From Chryseobacterium sp. SSA4.19 (GTDB lineage: Bacteria; Bacteroidota; Bacteroidia; Flavobacteriales; Weeksellaceae), in contig NZ_JAKVIP010000003.1 in assembly GCF_022601875.1 (NCBI RefSeq), positions 133,276 through 197,275 of the forward strand: a stretch of DNA of 64,000 nucleotides, written 5' to 3'. A model generated the notes under the pieces. The model was given only the letters and a program-made list of their open reading frames with translations, had not been told where the DNA came from and searched no databases. The position numbers were made by a program, and so were the translations under genes. This document shows positions 54,647 through 62,824 of the stretch, piece by piece (positions within the stretch are counted from its first letter, which is position 1; the number at the start of each line of letters is the position of its first letter).

Positions 54647-55768
54647 TTATCCCATTTTATTAACAACCGGATTTGCGTACATTTCTAAAAAACTCTTTTT
54701 CAATTGAACATCCGAACCATCAATCCGCATTTCCAAACGGCGTTCAAAAAGCTGTTTTTCCTCTTCTTTGTAATATGATGTATATTGATCGGAGCCATTC
54801 AGCAAATCAAACGCAATATAATTGGTCGGCCATAGTTTGTAATTCCGGATAATTGAGCTGTCGATGATTTTTGCAATCGCCTGAATCTGCTTGTTCTTAT
54901 TTTCAGTGGCTGATGCAATTTCGTCAAGCTCTGTATCCAATACCTTCCCGGCATGCAGATGAATCCGTTTTTTTTGTCCCAGTACCCCGCTTAACATGTT
55001 CTTAAAATCTTCATTATCATCTTTGATATAAATTTCATTTTTAGATTTGGCCATAAGCTGGGGCATTTTAAGGGCATCGGTAGGATCATACTCATACGAA
55101 ATCGATATCGGAACGATGTTGAGCGTTTTAAAAAATTCAGTCAATGGCTGGTTGCCTGCTGCCATAGCCAACATCTTCAAAACGCCCTGCTGGGTAGCAT
55201 CATTGCCGTCTTTGGTACGGCCTTCCCTCTGGGCAATCCAGACCGAACGGTTTTCTGAACGCAGTAAATCATAAATATAATCGGACATCACTTTTGAGCT
55301 GTTCAGCTGTTCCCGTATCGATAATTCTCTCTGGACCAAAAAATTACGGTTTAACTTTGCCAAAACATGTAAAAAAGTTTTTTGGACAAGATTATCACCA
55401 ATGGCTGAAGAAGTCATGATCAACCCTTTATCCAGTAACACCAGATTAAGTAAAGAAGTATCCAAAACAATATCCCTGTGATTTGAAATGAACAGGTATG
55501 CAGTGTCTTTATCAAGCTGATCAAATCCGGAAGTCGTTAAGCCGTCTGAACTTTGTTTAACGATCTGCCGTACCGTCTGCGAAATACAGGAATGCTGGAA
55601 ATCGCTTATCGAATGAATGTTCTTAAACCGGTTAAGCCAGAAATCTTCTTCGGAATCAGGGAAAGTAAACTGCATCAGAGCTTTCATCATAGGATGCCTC
55701 TCTATACTTTTTAAAGCATCATGTACTTCGTGATCATAAAAAGACCTGATCTCATCAAACTTCGACAT
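54647..55768 (-). CDS. PlsC-like acyltransferase
   Basis: 373 aa from the chosen start MSKFDEIRSFYDHEV; an upstream ATG nine codons earlier gives a non-family N-terminus. The acyltransferase signature is SNHRDIVLD (residues 95-103). Here the spacing is His-x5-Asp rather than the usual His-x4-Asp, a form I have the impression of seeing in Bacteroidetes glycerol-acyltransferase-like proteins. The substrate-binding WIAQREGRTKDG motif follows. Members add acyl chains to lysophosphatidate or ornithine-lipid precursors at the inner membrane. No membrane helix is obvious, so it would be peripheral. The exact acceptor is unknown. Confidence 0.8.
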   Translation of the reverse strand: MSKFDEIRSFYDHEVHDALKSIERHPMMKALMQFTFPDSEEDFWLNRFKNIHSISDFQHSCISQTVRQIVKQSSDGLTTSGFDQLDKDTAYLFISNHRDIVLDTSLLNLVLLDKGLIMTSSAIGDNLVQKTFLHVLAKLNRNFLVQRELSIREQLNSSKVMSDYIYDLLRSENRSVWIAQREGRTKDGNDATQQGVLKMLAMAAGNQPLTEFFKTLNIVPISISYEYDPTDALKMPQLMAKSKNEIYIKDDNEDFKNMLSGVLGQKKRIHLHAGKVLDTELDEIASATENKNKQIQAIAKIIDSSIIRNYKLWPTNYIAFDLLNGSDQYTSYYKEEEKQLFERRLEMRIDGSDVQLKKSFLEMYANPVVNKMG

Positions 55769-55843
55769 ATTGTTATTTAAAATTAAGATTTGCAAAAAAA
55801 CAAAAATTTATTGAGTAAGTGTATGACAGATTACCCTATTTGC

Positions 55844-55868
55844 AAACTTCCCAGGTTTTGGGAAGTTT
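55844..55868 (-). terminator. Hairpin between aldehyde dehydrogenase and acyltransferase genes
   Basis: Perfect nine-base-pair stem (AAACTTCCC pairing with GGGAAGTTT) with a seven-base loop. Position after the aldehyde dehydrogenase stop suggests a terminator, but the T-run that should follow is short. An operator for the acyltransferase is an alternative. Confidence 0.45.
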
Positions 55869-55980
55869 ATTCAATATGTTTGATAAGAAATTTTAAAGCC
55901 AAACAAGTTGGTTTATATTAAATTTGCGATTTTATATAGATTCAGCTTCCTGATGTTTATCCTTAAAGTATTGGTCACAA

Positions 55981-57300
55981 TTATTTCAACTGAAGAACAG
56001 ATCTTTGATGACTGAAATTATCCAGGCTGAATCTTCCATGGTATTTACCCATCCCTGAAGTACCTACGCCACCAAAAGGAAGAAGATGTGACCCTACATG
56101 AATTAACGTACTGTTGATTTCCGCATCACCGCTTGTCGTTTTAGCGATAACGTCATCCGCAAAATTCTGATCTTCAGAAAAAACGTATAATGCCAGAGGC
56201 TTCGGGCGTCTGTTGATTTCGGTCAATGCTTCATTAATATCATCATATGTAAGGATAGGCAGAACCGGGCCGAAAATTTCCTGCTGCATTACTGCGTCTT
56301 CCCAAGAAACATCTGTCATTAAAGTAGCCTCAAAGTGCCGAGTTTCCAAATCATAGTTTCCGCCATACACTACTTTTTCCGGCGCATCCTCCAGGTAGCC
56401 CGCTAAGTTTTTAATCTGGTTCTGACTGACAATTTTTCCTATTTTACCTAATGATTCATCATGGTAGGTTGCGCTTAAATAAGCCTTAAATTCATCAACC
56501 AATGCTTCTTTAACAGATTCATGGACGTAAATATAGTCAGGAGCCACACAGGTCTGGCCGCAGTTTATAAATTTGCCTGCAGCAATACGCTGAACCGCTT
56601 TTTTAATATCCGCATCTTTGTGAACAATAGTAGGCGATTTACCTCCCAATTCCAGTGTTAAAGGAATCAGTTGCTCTGCCGCTGCTTTCATAACCACTTT
56701 ACCTACATTAGGACTTCCTGTGAAGAATATATAATTAAAAGGCAGGGTCAACAGGAAGGTATTCTCTTCAATAGCTCCCTGGAAAACAGTAACATATTCT
56801 TCGTCAAAGGCCTCTTTTACAATACTTTCAATAACGGCTGATACATGAGGCGTATTTTCAGAAGGTTTTATGATGGCGGTATTACCCGACATCAAGGCAC
56901 CGATCAGAGGACTGAATGTCAGCTGCATAGGATAATTAAACGGCCCGATGATATAGGTAACACCATAAGGTTCATATATGATCTTGCTGACCATTTCTGC
57001 TCCGGACGAATGGGTACTTACCGGTAAGAAAGTTGGTTTCACCCATTCTTCCATGTTTTCAATGATATAATCGAGTTCATTGAGTACAATCTGTACTTCA
57101 ACATATTCCGCTTCTTGCCTGCTCTTGCCCAAATCAATATTAACGGCTTGACAGATGGCGTCGGTAAATGAAGCATATACGGAACGAAGGCGCTGTAACT
57201 GTGTTTTACGGAAACTGATATCTTTGGTTTGCTGCGTAGCAAAAAACATTTTTTGCTTTTCAAATACGCTTTTCATGGCATCTTTTATTGCTGTTGTCAT
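55981..57300 (-). CDS. Aldehyde dehydrogenase (ALDH3-like)
   Basis: 439-aa NAD(P)-dependent aldehyde dehydrogenase, short form typical of the ALDH3/coniferyl-aldehyde branch. Motifs in order: PFNYPMQLTFSPLIGALMSGN (substrate and cofactor loop), FFTGSPNVGKVV, the general-base Glu in LELGGKSPTIV, and the nucleophile Cys251 in NCGQTCVAPDY. The later NPF-like segment is QEIFGPVLPIL. There is no export signal, so cytoplasmic. It oxidises aliphatic or aromatic aldehydes to acids. No operon partner is evident, though a DJ-1-type detoxification protein lies upstream on the same strand. Confidence 0.93.
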   Translation of the reverse strand: MTTAIKDAMKSVFEKQKMFFATQQTKDISFRKTQLQRLRSVYASFTDAICQAVNIDLGKSRQEAEYVEVQIVLNELDYIIENMEEWVKPTFLPVSTHSSGAEMVSKIIYEPYGVTYIIGPFNYPMQLTFSPLIGALMSGNTAIIKPSENTPHVSAVIESIVKEAFDEEYVTVFQGAIEENTFLLTLPFNYIFFTGSPNVGKVVMKAAAEQLIPLTLELGGKSPTIVHKDADIKKAVQRIAAGKFINCGQTCVAPDYIYVHESVKEALVDEFKAYLSATYHDESLGKIGKIVSQNQIKNLAGYLEDAPEKVVYGGNYDLETRHFEATLMTDVSWEDAVMQQEIFGPVLPILTYDDINEALTEINRRPKPLALYVFSEDQNFADDVIAKTTSGDAEINSTLIHVGSHLLPFGGVGTSGMGKYHGRFSLDNFSHQRSVLQLK

Positions 57301-57659
57301 TATTTGATTTTTTAATTATTTGTAAAAGTCAGACCATAGACCGATCAGTTGTACAATATCTTTAAACTGGCCACTCCCGGTTTTGATATCTATAAGAAAT
57401 TACAAATGGTTTATTTAGGTTAGTTTTGGAAAATGAGTAAAGCCTATGGGTAAAGCGGCTATATTCCCAAAACATAAAGTAATTTGGTAACTGGAAAGTT
57501 TGCTTACTACGAAGCAGTGTTATTGTAGCATTTTACCGCTTCATTATTACGACTGAAGGGACTGCTTTTTGGCCATCGCCTTTATTGAGACCTTTTAATC
57601 GAGACCGGTTCTAATTTATATCACCGAACAGCTGCTGCATTTTTATATATGATCTATTG
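57301..57659. other. Gap upstream of the aldehyde dehydrogenase gene
   Basis: About 360 bp with no supported gene on either strand. No exact -7 consensus box was found on the minus strand before the dehydrogenase start. Confidence 0.45.
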
Positions 57660-57692
57660 AAAAGTACAGTGGTACATTTATACCACTGCACA
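57660..57692 (-). terminator. Terminator after the DJ-1/PfpI gene
   Basis: Perfect eight-base-pair stem (CAGTGGTA at 57667-57674 pairing with TACCACTG at 57681-57688), six-base loop, followed on the minus strand by TACTTTTC. It lies 10-30 bp after the stop codon. Confidence 0.65.
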
Positions 57693-57698
57693 TTATTT

Positions 57699-58379
57699 TT
57701 ATTTTTTCAGAAGAGAAACCAGCTTTTCAGCTACAGCTTCTGAAGAGGCAGGATTTTGTCCTGTAATCAGCAACCCGTCTTCTACCACGTGTACGCCCCA
57801 ATCATCAGTTTTGGTATAATGTCCCCCTGCGTTTTTCAGCTCATCCTCTACTAAAAACGGCACAACATTGGTCAGCTGAACCGCCTCTTCTTCTGTATTG
57901 GAAAAACCGGTTACGTTTTTACCTTTTACAAATGGCTCCCCATTTTCTAATTTTATATTCTTGAAAACTCCCGGCGCATGGCATACTGCACCAACAGGCT
58001 TTTGATGATTGAAGAAATCCAAAATCAATTTTTGTGAATCTGAATCATTGGCAAGATCCCATAAAGGACCATGACCTCCCGGATAGAAAACAGCATCATA
58101 ATCTGAAGCTTTTTGCCCGCTTAATGTATGCGTGTTTTCAATAATTTTTTGTACCGCTTCATCCTTGTAATACCTTTCTGTTGCAGCAGTCTGTGCATCC
58201 GGCACTTCACTGCTAGGATCAATAGGTGCCTTTCCTCCCTTTGGTGTCGCTACTGTAACTTCCACTCCTGCATCTGTGAATACATAATAAGGAGCTGCAA
58301 ATTCTTCTACCCAAAATCCTGTTTTTTTTCCTGTATCTCCCAGCTTATTGTGGGAAGTAACTACAAATAGTACTTTCAT
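57699..58379 (-). CDS. DJ-1/PfpI family protein (Hsp31-like glyoxalase III / deglycase type)
   Basis: 226-aa protein. The nucleophile elbow is PVGAVCHAPGVF with Cys133. An acidic residue that tunes the Cys lies in ITSHNKLG-FWVEEFAAPYYVF near the N-terminus (Glu of VEEFA). The motif FYPGGHGPLWDL forms the oxyanion side. The pattern is that of the Hsp31/YhbO-related group that converts methylglyoxal to lactate; protease activity is unlikely. Length is normal for the group. Together with the nearby aldehyde dehydrogenase it may serve aldehyde detoxification, which is inference from position. Confidence 0.88.
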   Translation of the reverse strand: MKVLFVVTSHNKLGDTGKKTGFWVEEFAAPYYVFTDAGVEVTVATPKGGKAPIDPSSEVPDAQTAATERYYKDEAVQKIIENTHTLSGQKASDYDAVFYPGGHGPLWDLANDSDSQKLILDFFNHQKPVGAVCHAPGVFKNIKLENGEPFVKGKNVTGFSNTEEEAVQLTNVVPFLVEDELKNAGGHYTKTDDWGVHVVEDGLLITGQNPASSEAVAEKLVSLLKK

Positions 58380-58904
58380 TATTTAATTTTTTATGATGTT
58401 TGAATGATAATTATTCATGAGTGTAAAATCGCTGAAATATGAAGTTCTGCATATGGTTCAAAATAAAATTTCCCGTTGCTTAGACTGATCAATTTCTGCT
58501 ATACTTGAATTAATATTACAGTTACAAATATGCTACCACAAATTAAATTTTACACAATATAATTTTAAAAAATTTAAATTACCGTAAAATAACTATTATT
58601 TAATATTTTAGGATTTAATCATTTTTAAAAATGAGCGGCAATGAATGAAAATTTTATTTAGTAAAAATTAATAAAATGAATTAAAAATGTAAGAAAACGG
58701 TAATACTAATAAAAATTATCCTATGCATAATATTCGAACTGGAAATTAAATTTTAAGGACTATAAATGTAAATTTAACAAAATACTATTCATTTTATATC
58801 TGCGTAATCATATTATTCACAAGGGATTTTTTCAGCTAAACTTTGAAAGGTATTGTAATATAACTAAAAATAAGATTGCTGTAAGCATAATAAAATTTTT
58901 TTCA
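58380..58904. other. Very A/T-rich gap
   Basis: About 525 bp between the divergent DJ-1 and MarR-GNAT genes. Long A and T runs throughout, no supported gene. The right end leads into the MarR-GNAT promoter. Confidence 0.5.
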
Positions 58905-58912
58905 TATATTTG
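58905..58912 (+). promoter_or_regulatory. Candidate -7 box for the MarR-GNAT gene
   Basis: TATATTTG, exact match to TAnnTTTG, ends 29 bp before the ATG at 58942. Two overlapping palindromes follow it directly. Confidence 0.5.
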
Positions 58913-58919
58913 CATAACC

Positions 58920-58937
58920 AATTATATAATTAATTAT
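58920..58937. promoter_or_regulatory. Overlapping palindromes, candidate MarR operator
   Basis: AATTATATAATT (58920-58931) and ATAATTAATTAT (58926-58937) are both perfect 12-bp palindromes between the -7 box and the start codon of the MarR-family gene. MarR proteins often repress their own gene from such sites. Strong A/T bias weakens the case. Confidence 0.35.
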
Positions 58938-58941
58938 AAAA

Positions 58942-59898
58942 ATGAGTTTCTTTGATAAAACAGGTAAGATGGCTCTGGGAAGCCGGTTGCGTTTATTAAC
59001 AGCCAAGGTAACGGAGAATGCCGCCAAAATATATGAACTGTATGATATAGACTTTTCTCCGAAATGGTTTCCTGTATTTTTTATAGTTTCCGAAACCGGT
59101 CCTATTACCATTACACAAATTGCGGAGCAAATTGGTCATTCACAGCCATCCGTAACTAAGATCATTAAGGAAATGACCAAGACAGGACTAATAGAAAATT
59201 ACCTTGCTTCAGAAGACAAGCGCAGAAACACAGTTGGGCTTACCAAAAAAGGAGCCGTTATCGCTGAACGCATGATCAGGGAACAATGTGTCGATATTGA
59301 AAATGCTATTGACAAAATAATGGACGAAACGACGCACAATCTTTGGGAAGCCATTGCAGAATGGGAAGCTTTACTGGAACAGAAATCGCTTTACGAACGT
59401 GTAAGGCAACAAAAGAAGTTTCGCGAAAGCAAACGGGTACAGATTGTTGACTATTCACCTGACTATCAATCGGCTTTCAGATCATTGAATGAGGAATGGA
59501 TTTCAAAATATTTTGAAATGGAAAAGACCGATTATAAAGCACTCGACCATCCTGATGAATATATTCTGAACAGAGGAAAAATATTCGTTGCTCTGTATAA
59601 TAATGAACCGTTAGGAGTCTGTGCCCTGATTAAAATGGATGATCCTGAATATGATTTTGAAATGGCAAAAATGGCAGTTTCCCCAAAAGCGCAGGGCAAA
59701 AACATAGGATATTTATTAGGATTGAAAGTGATTCATGCAGCAAAAGAGTTAGGCGCTAAAAAGATTTATCTGGAAAGCAATACAGTTTTAAAGCCGGCAG
59801 TCAATCTATATCATAAGCTCGGCTTTCAAAAAATTTCAGGCCGGTTTACACCCTATCAACGCTGCAATATTCAGATGGGATTAACTTTAAAAGACTGA
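58942..59898 (+). CDS. MarR-type regulator fused to GNAT acetyltransferase
   Basis: 318-aa two-domain protein. The first part (about residues 1-145) is a MarR winged helix, with recognition region ITQIAEQIGHSQPSVTKIIK and wing residues ASEDKRRNTVGLTKKG. The second part (about 150-318) is an N-acetyltransferase with the acetyl-CoA loop VSPKAQGKNIGYLLG in place of the usual R/QxxGxG/A and the closing NLYHKLGFQKI. Such fusions are known in many bacteria; the acetyltransferase may modify the inducer or a toxic amine. It is a single-gene unit. Confidence 0.9.
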   Translation: MSFFDKTGKMALGSRLRLLTAKVTENAAKIYELYDIDFSPKWFPVFFIVSETGPITITQIAEQIGHSQPSVTKIIKEMTKTGLIENYLASEDKRRNTVGLTKKGAVIAERMIREQCVDIENAIDKIMDETTHNLWEAIAEWEALLEQKSLYERVRQQKKFRESKRVQIVDYSPDYQSAFRSLNEEWISKYFEMEKTDYKALDHPDEYILNRGKIFVALYNNEPLGVCALIKMDDPEYDFEMAKMAVSPKAQGKNIGYLLGLKVIHAAKELGAKKIYLESNTVLKPAVNLYHKLGFQKISGRFTPYQRCNIQMGLTLKD

Positions 59899-60043
59899 AG
59901 CTTTACGAATAATACGTGAATAATAAAGATTTTTATTAACAGTACTCCGGTTTTTATAAATTTTGTTTTCTCCATCAGCTGAGAAACCGTGCCAATACAG
60001 CCTGACTCAATCATCGAACAAGCGAATTGATCATTCAGCTGTT
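59899..60043. other. Short convergent gap
   Basis: 145 bp between convergent genes, with no clear hairpin seen. Confidence 0.4.
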
Positions 60044-61122
60044 CTAACAATTTAATTTCAGGTATACTTTAAATATGGATCCCTTGCCTTCTTCACTTTC
60101 CACTTCAATTTTACCGCCGGATGTTTCTACAATCTCTTTTACCAGGTATAATCCTACCCCGTTTCCTTCTTTCTGATCGGCAACCCGGTTGTATTTTTCA
60201 AAATTTTATGCTTTGATTCGGATGAAATTCCCATTCCATTATCTTTAACACTGATTACAATGAAACCGTTTTCCTCTGCGGATGCTATTTGTATTTCAGG
60301 TTCCCGATTATCCGCGCGGTATTTAATGGCATTGTTCAACAGGTTATAAATGATGCTCCTGAGCTTACGTCTTACAAACAGTATTTCAGAAACCTGAATT
60401 TGATAACTGATTTTTGCATGGGCTTCTCTAATCTGCGGAGTCAGGGTAAGCCGGGCATCTTCAATTATATTCTGTAAATCTATGAGTTCTACTTCCGGCT
60501 TATATCTTTGCTCATGCCAGCGTGAGTCGACAAGCTCGCTAACCACCGATTTCATTTTCACCAAACTCTGTTCCAGATTATCTACAAGCTGCGGGAACCT
60601 TGCCATGCTTTTTTCAGGAAGCCTCTTCAACATTTCGATAGTCAATCCCAGGCTGGTAAGCGGTGTTTTGATATCATGCGCTATCGTATCAAGCAAAAGC
60701 TCATGTTCTGCCACTAACTTTTCCTGTTCCCGAAGATTTCGTATTCTCGATGTAATATCGATGAAGGTAATAATAACTCCATTTTTAAGCAGGCCCTGAC
60801 GCGTTATATACGGAATGATATTTAGTTGATACCAACGCAGGTCAGTCGTCTGAATCTCTTTTTCTAAAATGTCGCCGCTTTCAATGACATGCTGAATAGT
60901 ATCGATGAACGTAGGAAATCTGAAGTTATCGGAAACATTGGCAAACGGTTTTCCTATATCTCCTACTTTCAAGCTGAATTGCTTCATTGCCGGAGGCGTA
61001 AATTTCCTGAGCACCAAATCTTTATCCACAAAAAGCTGCGGAATAATGGTGTTCCGAAAATAATTTTCCAGCTCCTCATTCAGGTTTGTGAGAGTATTTA
61101 TTTTTTCATTTTTGCTCTGCAT
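60044..61122 (-). pseudogene. PAS histidine kinase broken by a frameshift
   Basis: The reading frame from 61122 gives a PAS domain (about residues 20-135), a HisKA domain with the phospho-acceptor His in DTIAHDIKTPLTSLGL, and the first half of the ATPase domain (N-box YNLLNNAIKYR, G1 KDNGMGI). It then runs to a stop at 60154. At about 60200-60203 (a run of four A on the plus strand), shifting one base restores the rest of the domain: KYNRVADQKEGNGVGLYLV, then GGKIEVESEEGKGSIFKVYL, with a stop at 60044. The G2 box is thus out of frame. One lost T in the coding strand would explain this. It is a recent inactivation or a sequencing error; no canonical slippery site is present. Confidence 0.8.
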
Positions 61123-61209
61123 CGCAAAATATAAGATTGATATAATAGGAAAGTTACGAAAATGGTTTAACTATAATATTAATTATGGTATTTTTTATTA
61201 AAATATCTT

Positions 61210-61344
61210 TTACTTTTCTTTTCCAAAGGTTACCAATATTTGAGGTGTGGCCACATATAAACGTCTTAAATGTTTTTTGTTATCAGCAGATTCCTGTAGT
61301 TCTCCATAAAACAAATAGTTATAAATTGTTTTTTGTTCTGTCAT
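61210..61344 (-). CDS. Possible small protein (44 aa) upstream of the kinase
   Basis: Short open frame starting MTEQKTIYNYLFYGEL and ending QILVTFGKEK. It is amphipathic with a basic middle (NKKHLRRLY). It lies 87 bp upstream of the kinase gene on the same strand and is the only sensible frame in this gap. No family is recognised. Composition is more protein-like than chance frames nearby, but evidence is thin. Confidence 0.4.
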   Translation of the reverse strand: MTEQKTIYNYLFYGELQESADNKKHLRRLYVATPQILVTFGKEK

Positions 61345-61582
61345 TATAAAAGTTTCGGGTTTAAGTTCAAAATATATAATACGAAATGGAAGGAGTGAAA
61401 CTGTACAGCTTGACTCGTCTCAATTTATTTATTACTTTGCTTTAAATTAATCTGCTCAATCTAAAATCCTTTAAAATCACTTATCCTGTTGATAAAATAT
61501 CATTGATTATCGACATCAGACCGAGAAATTAACGCATAAGCATCTAAGTCAATAATAAATGATGCCCGGAAAAGACCAACTT
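61345..61582. other. Gap upstream of sbcD
   Basis: About 240 bp without further genes. It separates the minus-strand small frame from sbcD and should hold both promoters; no exact -7 consensus was seen. Confidence 0.4.
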
Positions 61583-62818
61583 ATGAAGATTCTACATACC
61601 GCAGACTGGCACATTGGCCAGCTGTTTCACGAATACGACCGCAGTGCGGAACACCGGCAGTTCCTGGATTGGCTGCTTCTTACCCTACAGTCGGAAAAGA
61701 TTGATGTATTGCTGATCAGCGGAGATGTTTTCGACATTTCCAATCCTTCAGCAACCTCTGTCAAAATGTTTTATACGTTCCTGAATCAGGCTGCAAAAGC
61801 TAATCCTAATCTACAGATTGTCATTACGGCTGGGAACCATGATTCGGCATCCCGGCTGGAAGCACCGAAACCTTTGCTGGAATCTTCCAATGTCCATATT
61901 ATCGGCATGGTAGAAAAAGATTCAGAAGGCAGTATTGATTATGAAAAACTGGTAATTCCTCTCCATGATGCTTCCGGAAATATCAAAACCTGGTGTCTTG
62001 CCATTCCTTTTTTACGGATGGGTGATTATCCGGTAATTCCCAATTCTGAAAACCCATATACGGAAGGCATTACAGCTCTTTATCAGAATGCATTTCATTA
62101 CGCCTGCCAAAAAAAACAGGATACCCAAAACATTATTGCTATGGGACATCTGCATACCTATCAGGCAGAAATTACAGGTCTGGACACAGTTGAGCGACCA
62201 ATAATGGGCGGAGTGGAATGTCTGCCGGCAACAGCTTTTCATCCGGACATAAAATATGTAGCATTGGGCCATATTCATAAAGCACAGAGAATCGGCGGTA
62301 AAGAACACATCCGCTATTCGGGCAGTCCGCTGCCGATGTCATTTTCCGAACTCAATTATAAACATCAGGTCATTGTTTTTGAGCTTGAGGAAGAGATCAG
62401 CAATATAAAAGCAATAGAAATACCCATATTTGTTCCGCTTCAGCGCATTCCGTCTTCACATGCTCCTTTGCAGGAAGTGATTGACCTGCTACGACAGCTT
62501 CCGCCAGCCCAGAACAATCCGGAAGTCGCACCTTATCTTGAAGTCAGGGTATTGCTGGATGGCCCTGAACCTGCTTTGCGGCACAAGATAGAAACGGCAT
62601 TGGAAGGAAAACACGTGAAACTTGCCAGAATTGATAAAACTTATCCGGTTTCACCAAAAGAAAAGAATGAATTTATTACCGAGGAAAAACTTAATGAACT
62701 GAAACCTCTGGAAATCTTTGAAAAAGCATATTTAAACAGGTACAATGCTGATGTTCCCGATGATCTCGTACAGCTTTTCAGACAGGTAACGCAGGAAATC
62801 AATCATACCCCAGAATAA
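61583..62818 (+). CDS. sbcD: Exonuclease subunit SbcD
   Basis: 411 aa from the chosen start MKILHTADWHIGQ, the family's usual N-terminus; an ATG eight codons upstream is possible. Mre11-type metallophosphoesterase motifs are all present: DWHIGQ, LISGDVFDISN, TAGNHDSASR, GHLHTYQ and LGHIHKAQ. With SbcC it forms the ATP-driven nuclease that cuts hairpins and protein-blocked DNA ends. The cap domain fills the C-terminal third. It is followed after 6 bp by sbcC, the standard operon order. Confidence 0.93.
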   Translation: MKILHTADWHIGQLFHEYDRSAEHRQFLDWLLLTLQSEKIDVLLISGDVFDISNPSATSVKMFYTFLNQAAKANPNLQIVITAGNHDSASRLEAPKPLLESSNVHIIGMVEKDSEGSIDYEKLVIPLHDASGNIKTWCLAIPFLRMGDYPVIPNSENPYTEGITALYQNAFHYACQKKQDTQNIIAMGHLHTYQAEITGLDTVERPIMGGVECLPATAFHPDIKYVALGHIHKAQRIGGKEHIRYSGSPLPMSFSELNYKHQVIVFELEEEISNIKAIEIPIFVPLQRIPSSHAPLQEVIDLLRQLPPAQNNPEVAPYLEVRVLLDGPEPALRHKIETALEGKHVKLARIDKTYPVSPKEKNEFITEEKLNELKPLEIFEKAYLNRYNADVPDDLVQLFRQVTQEINHTPE

Positions 62819-62824
62819 GATTAC

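Noticed and set aside
60195..60215. Programmed -1 frameshifting in the kinase gene
   Set aside because: The coding strand lacks an X-XXY-YYZ slippery heptamer in the right phase and no downstream stem-loop was seen; mutation or sequencing error is simpler.
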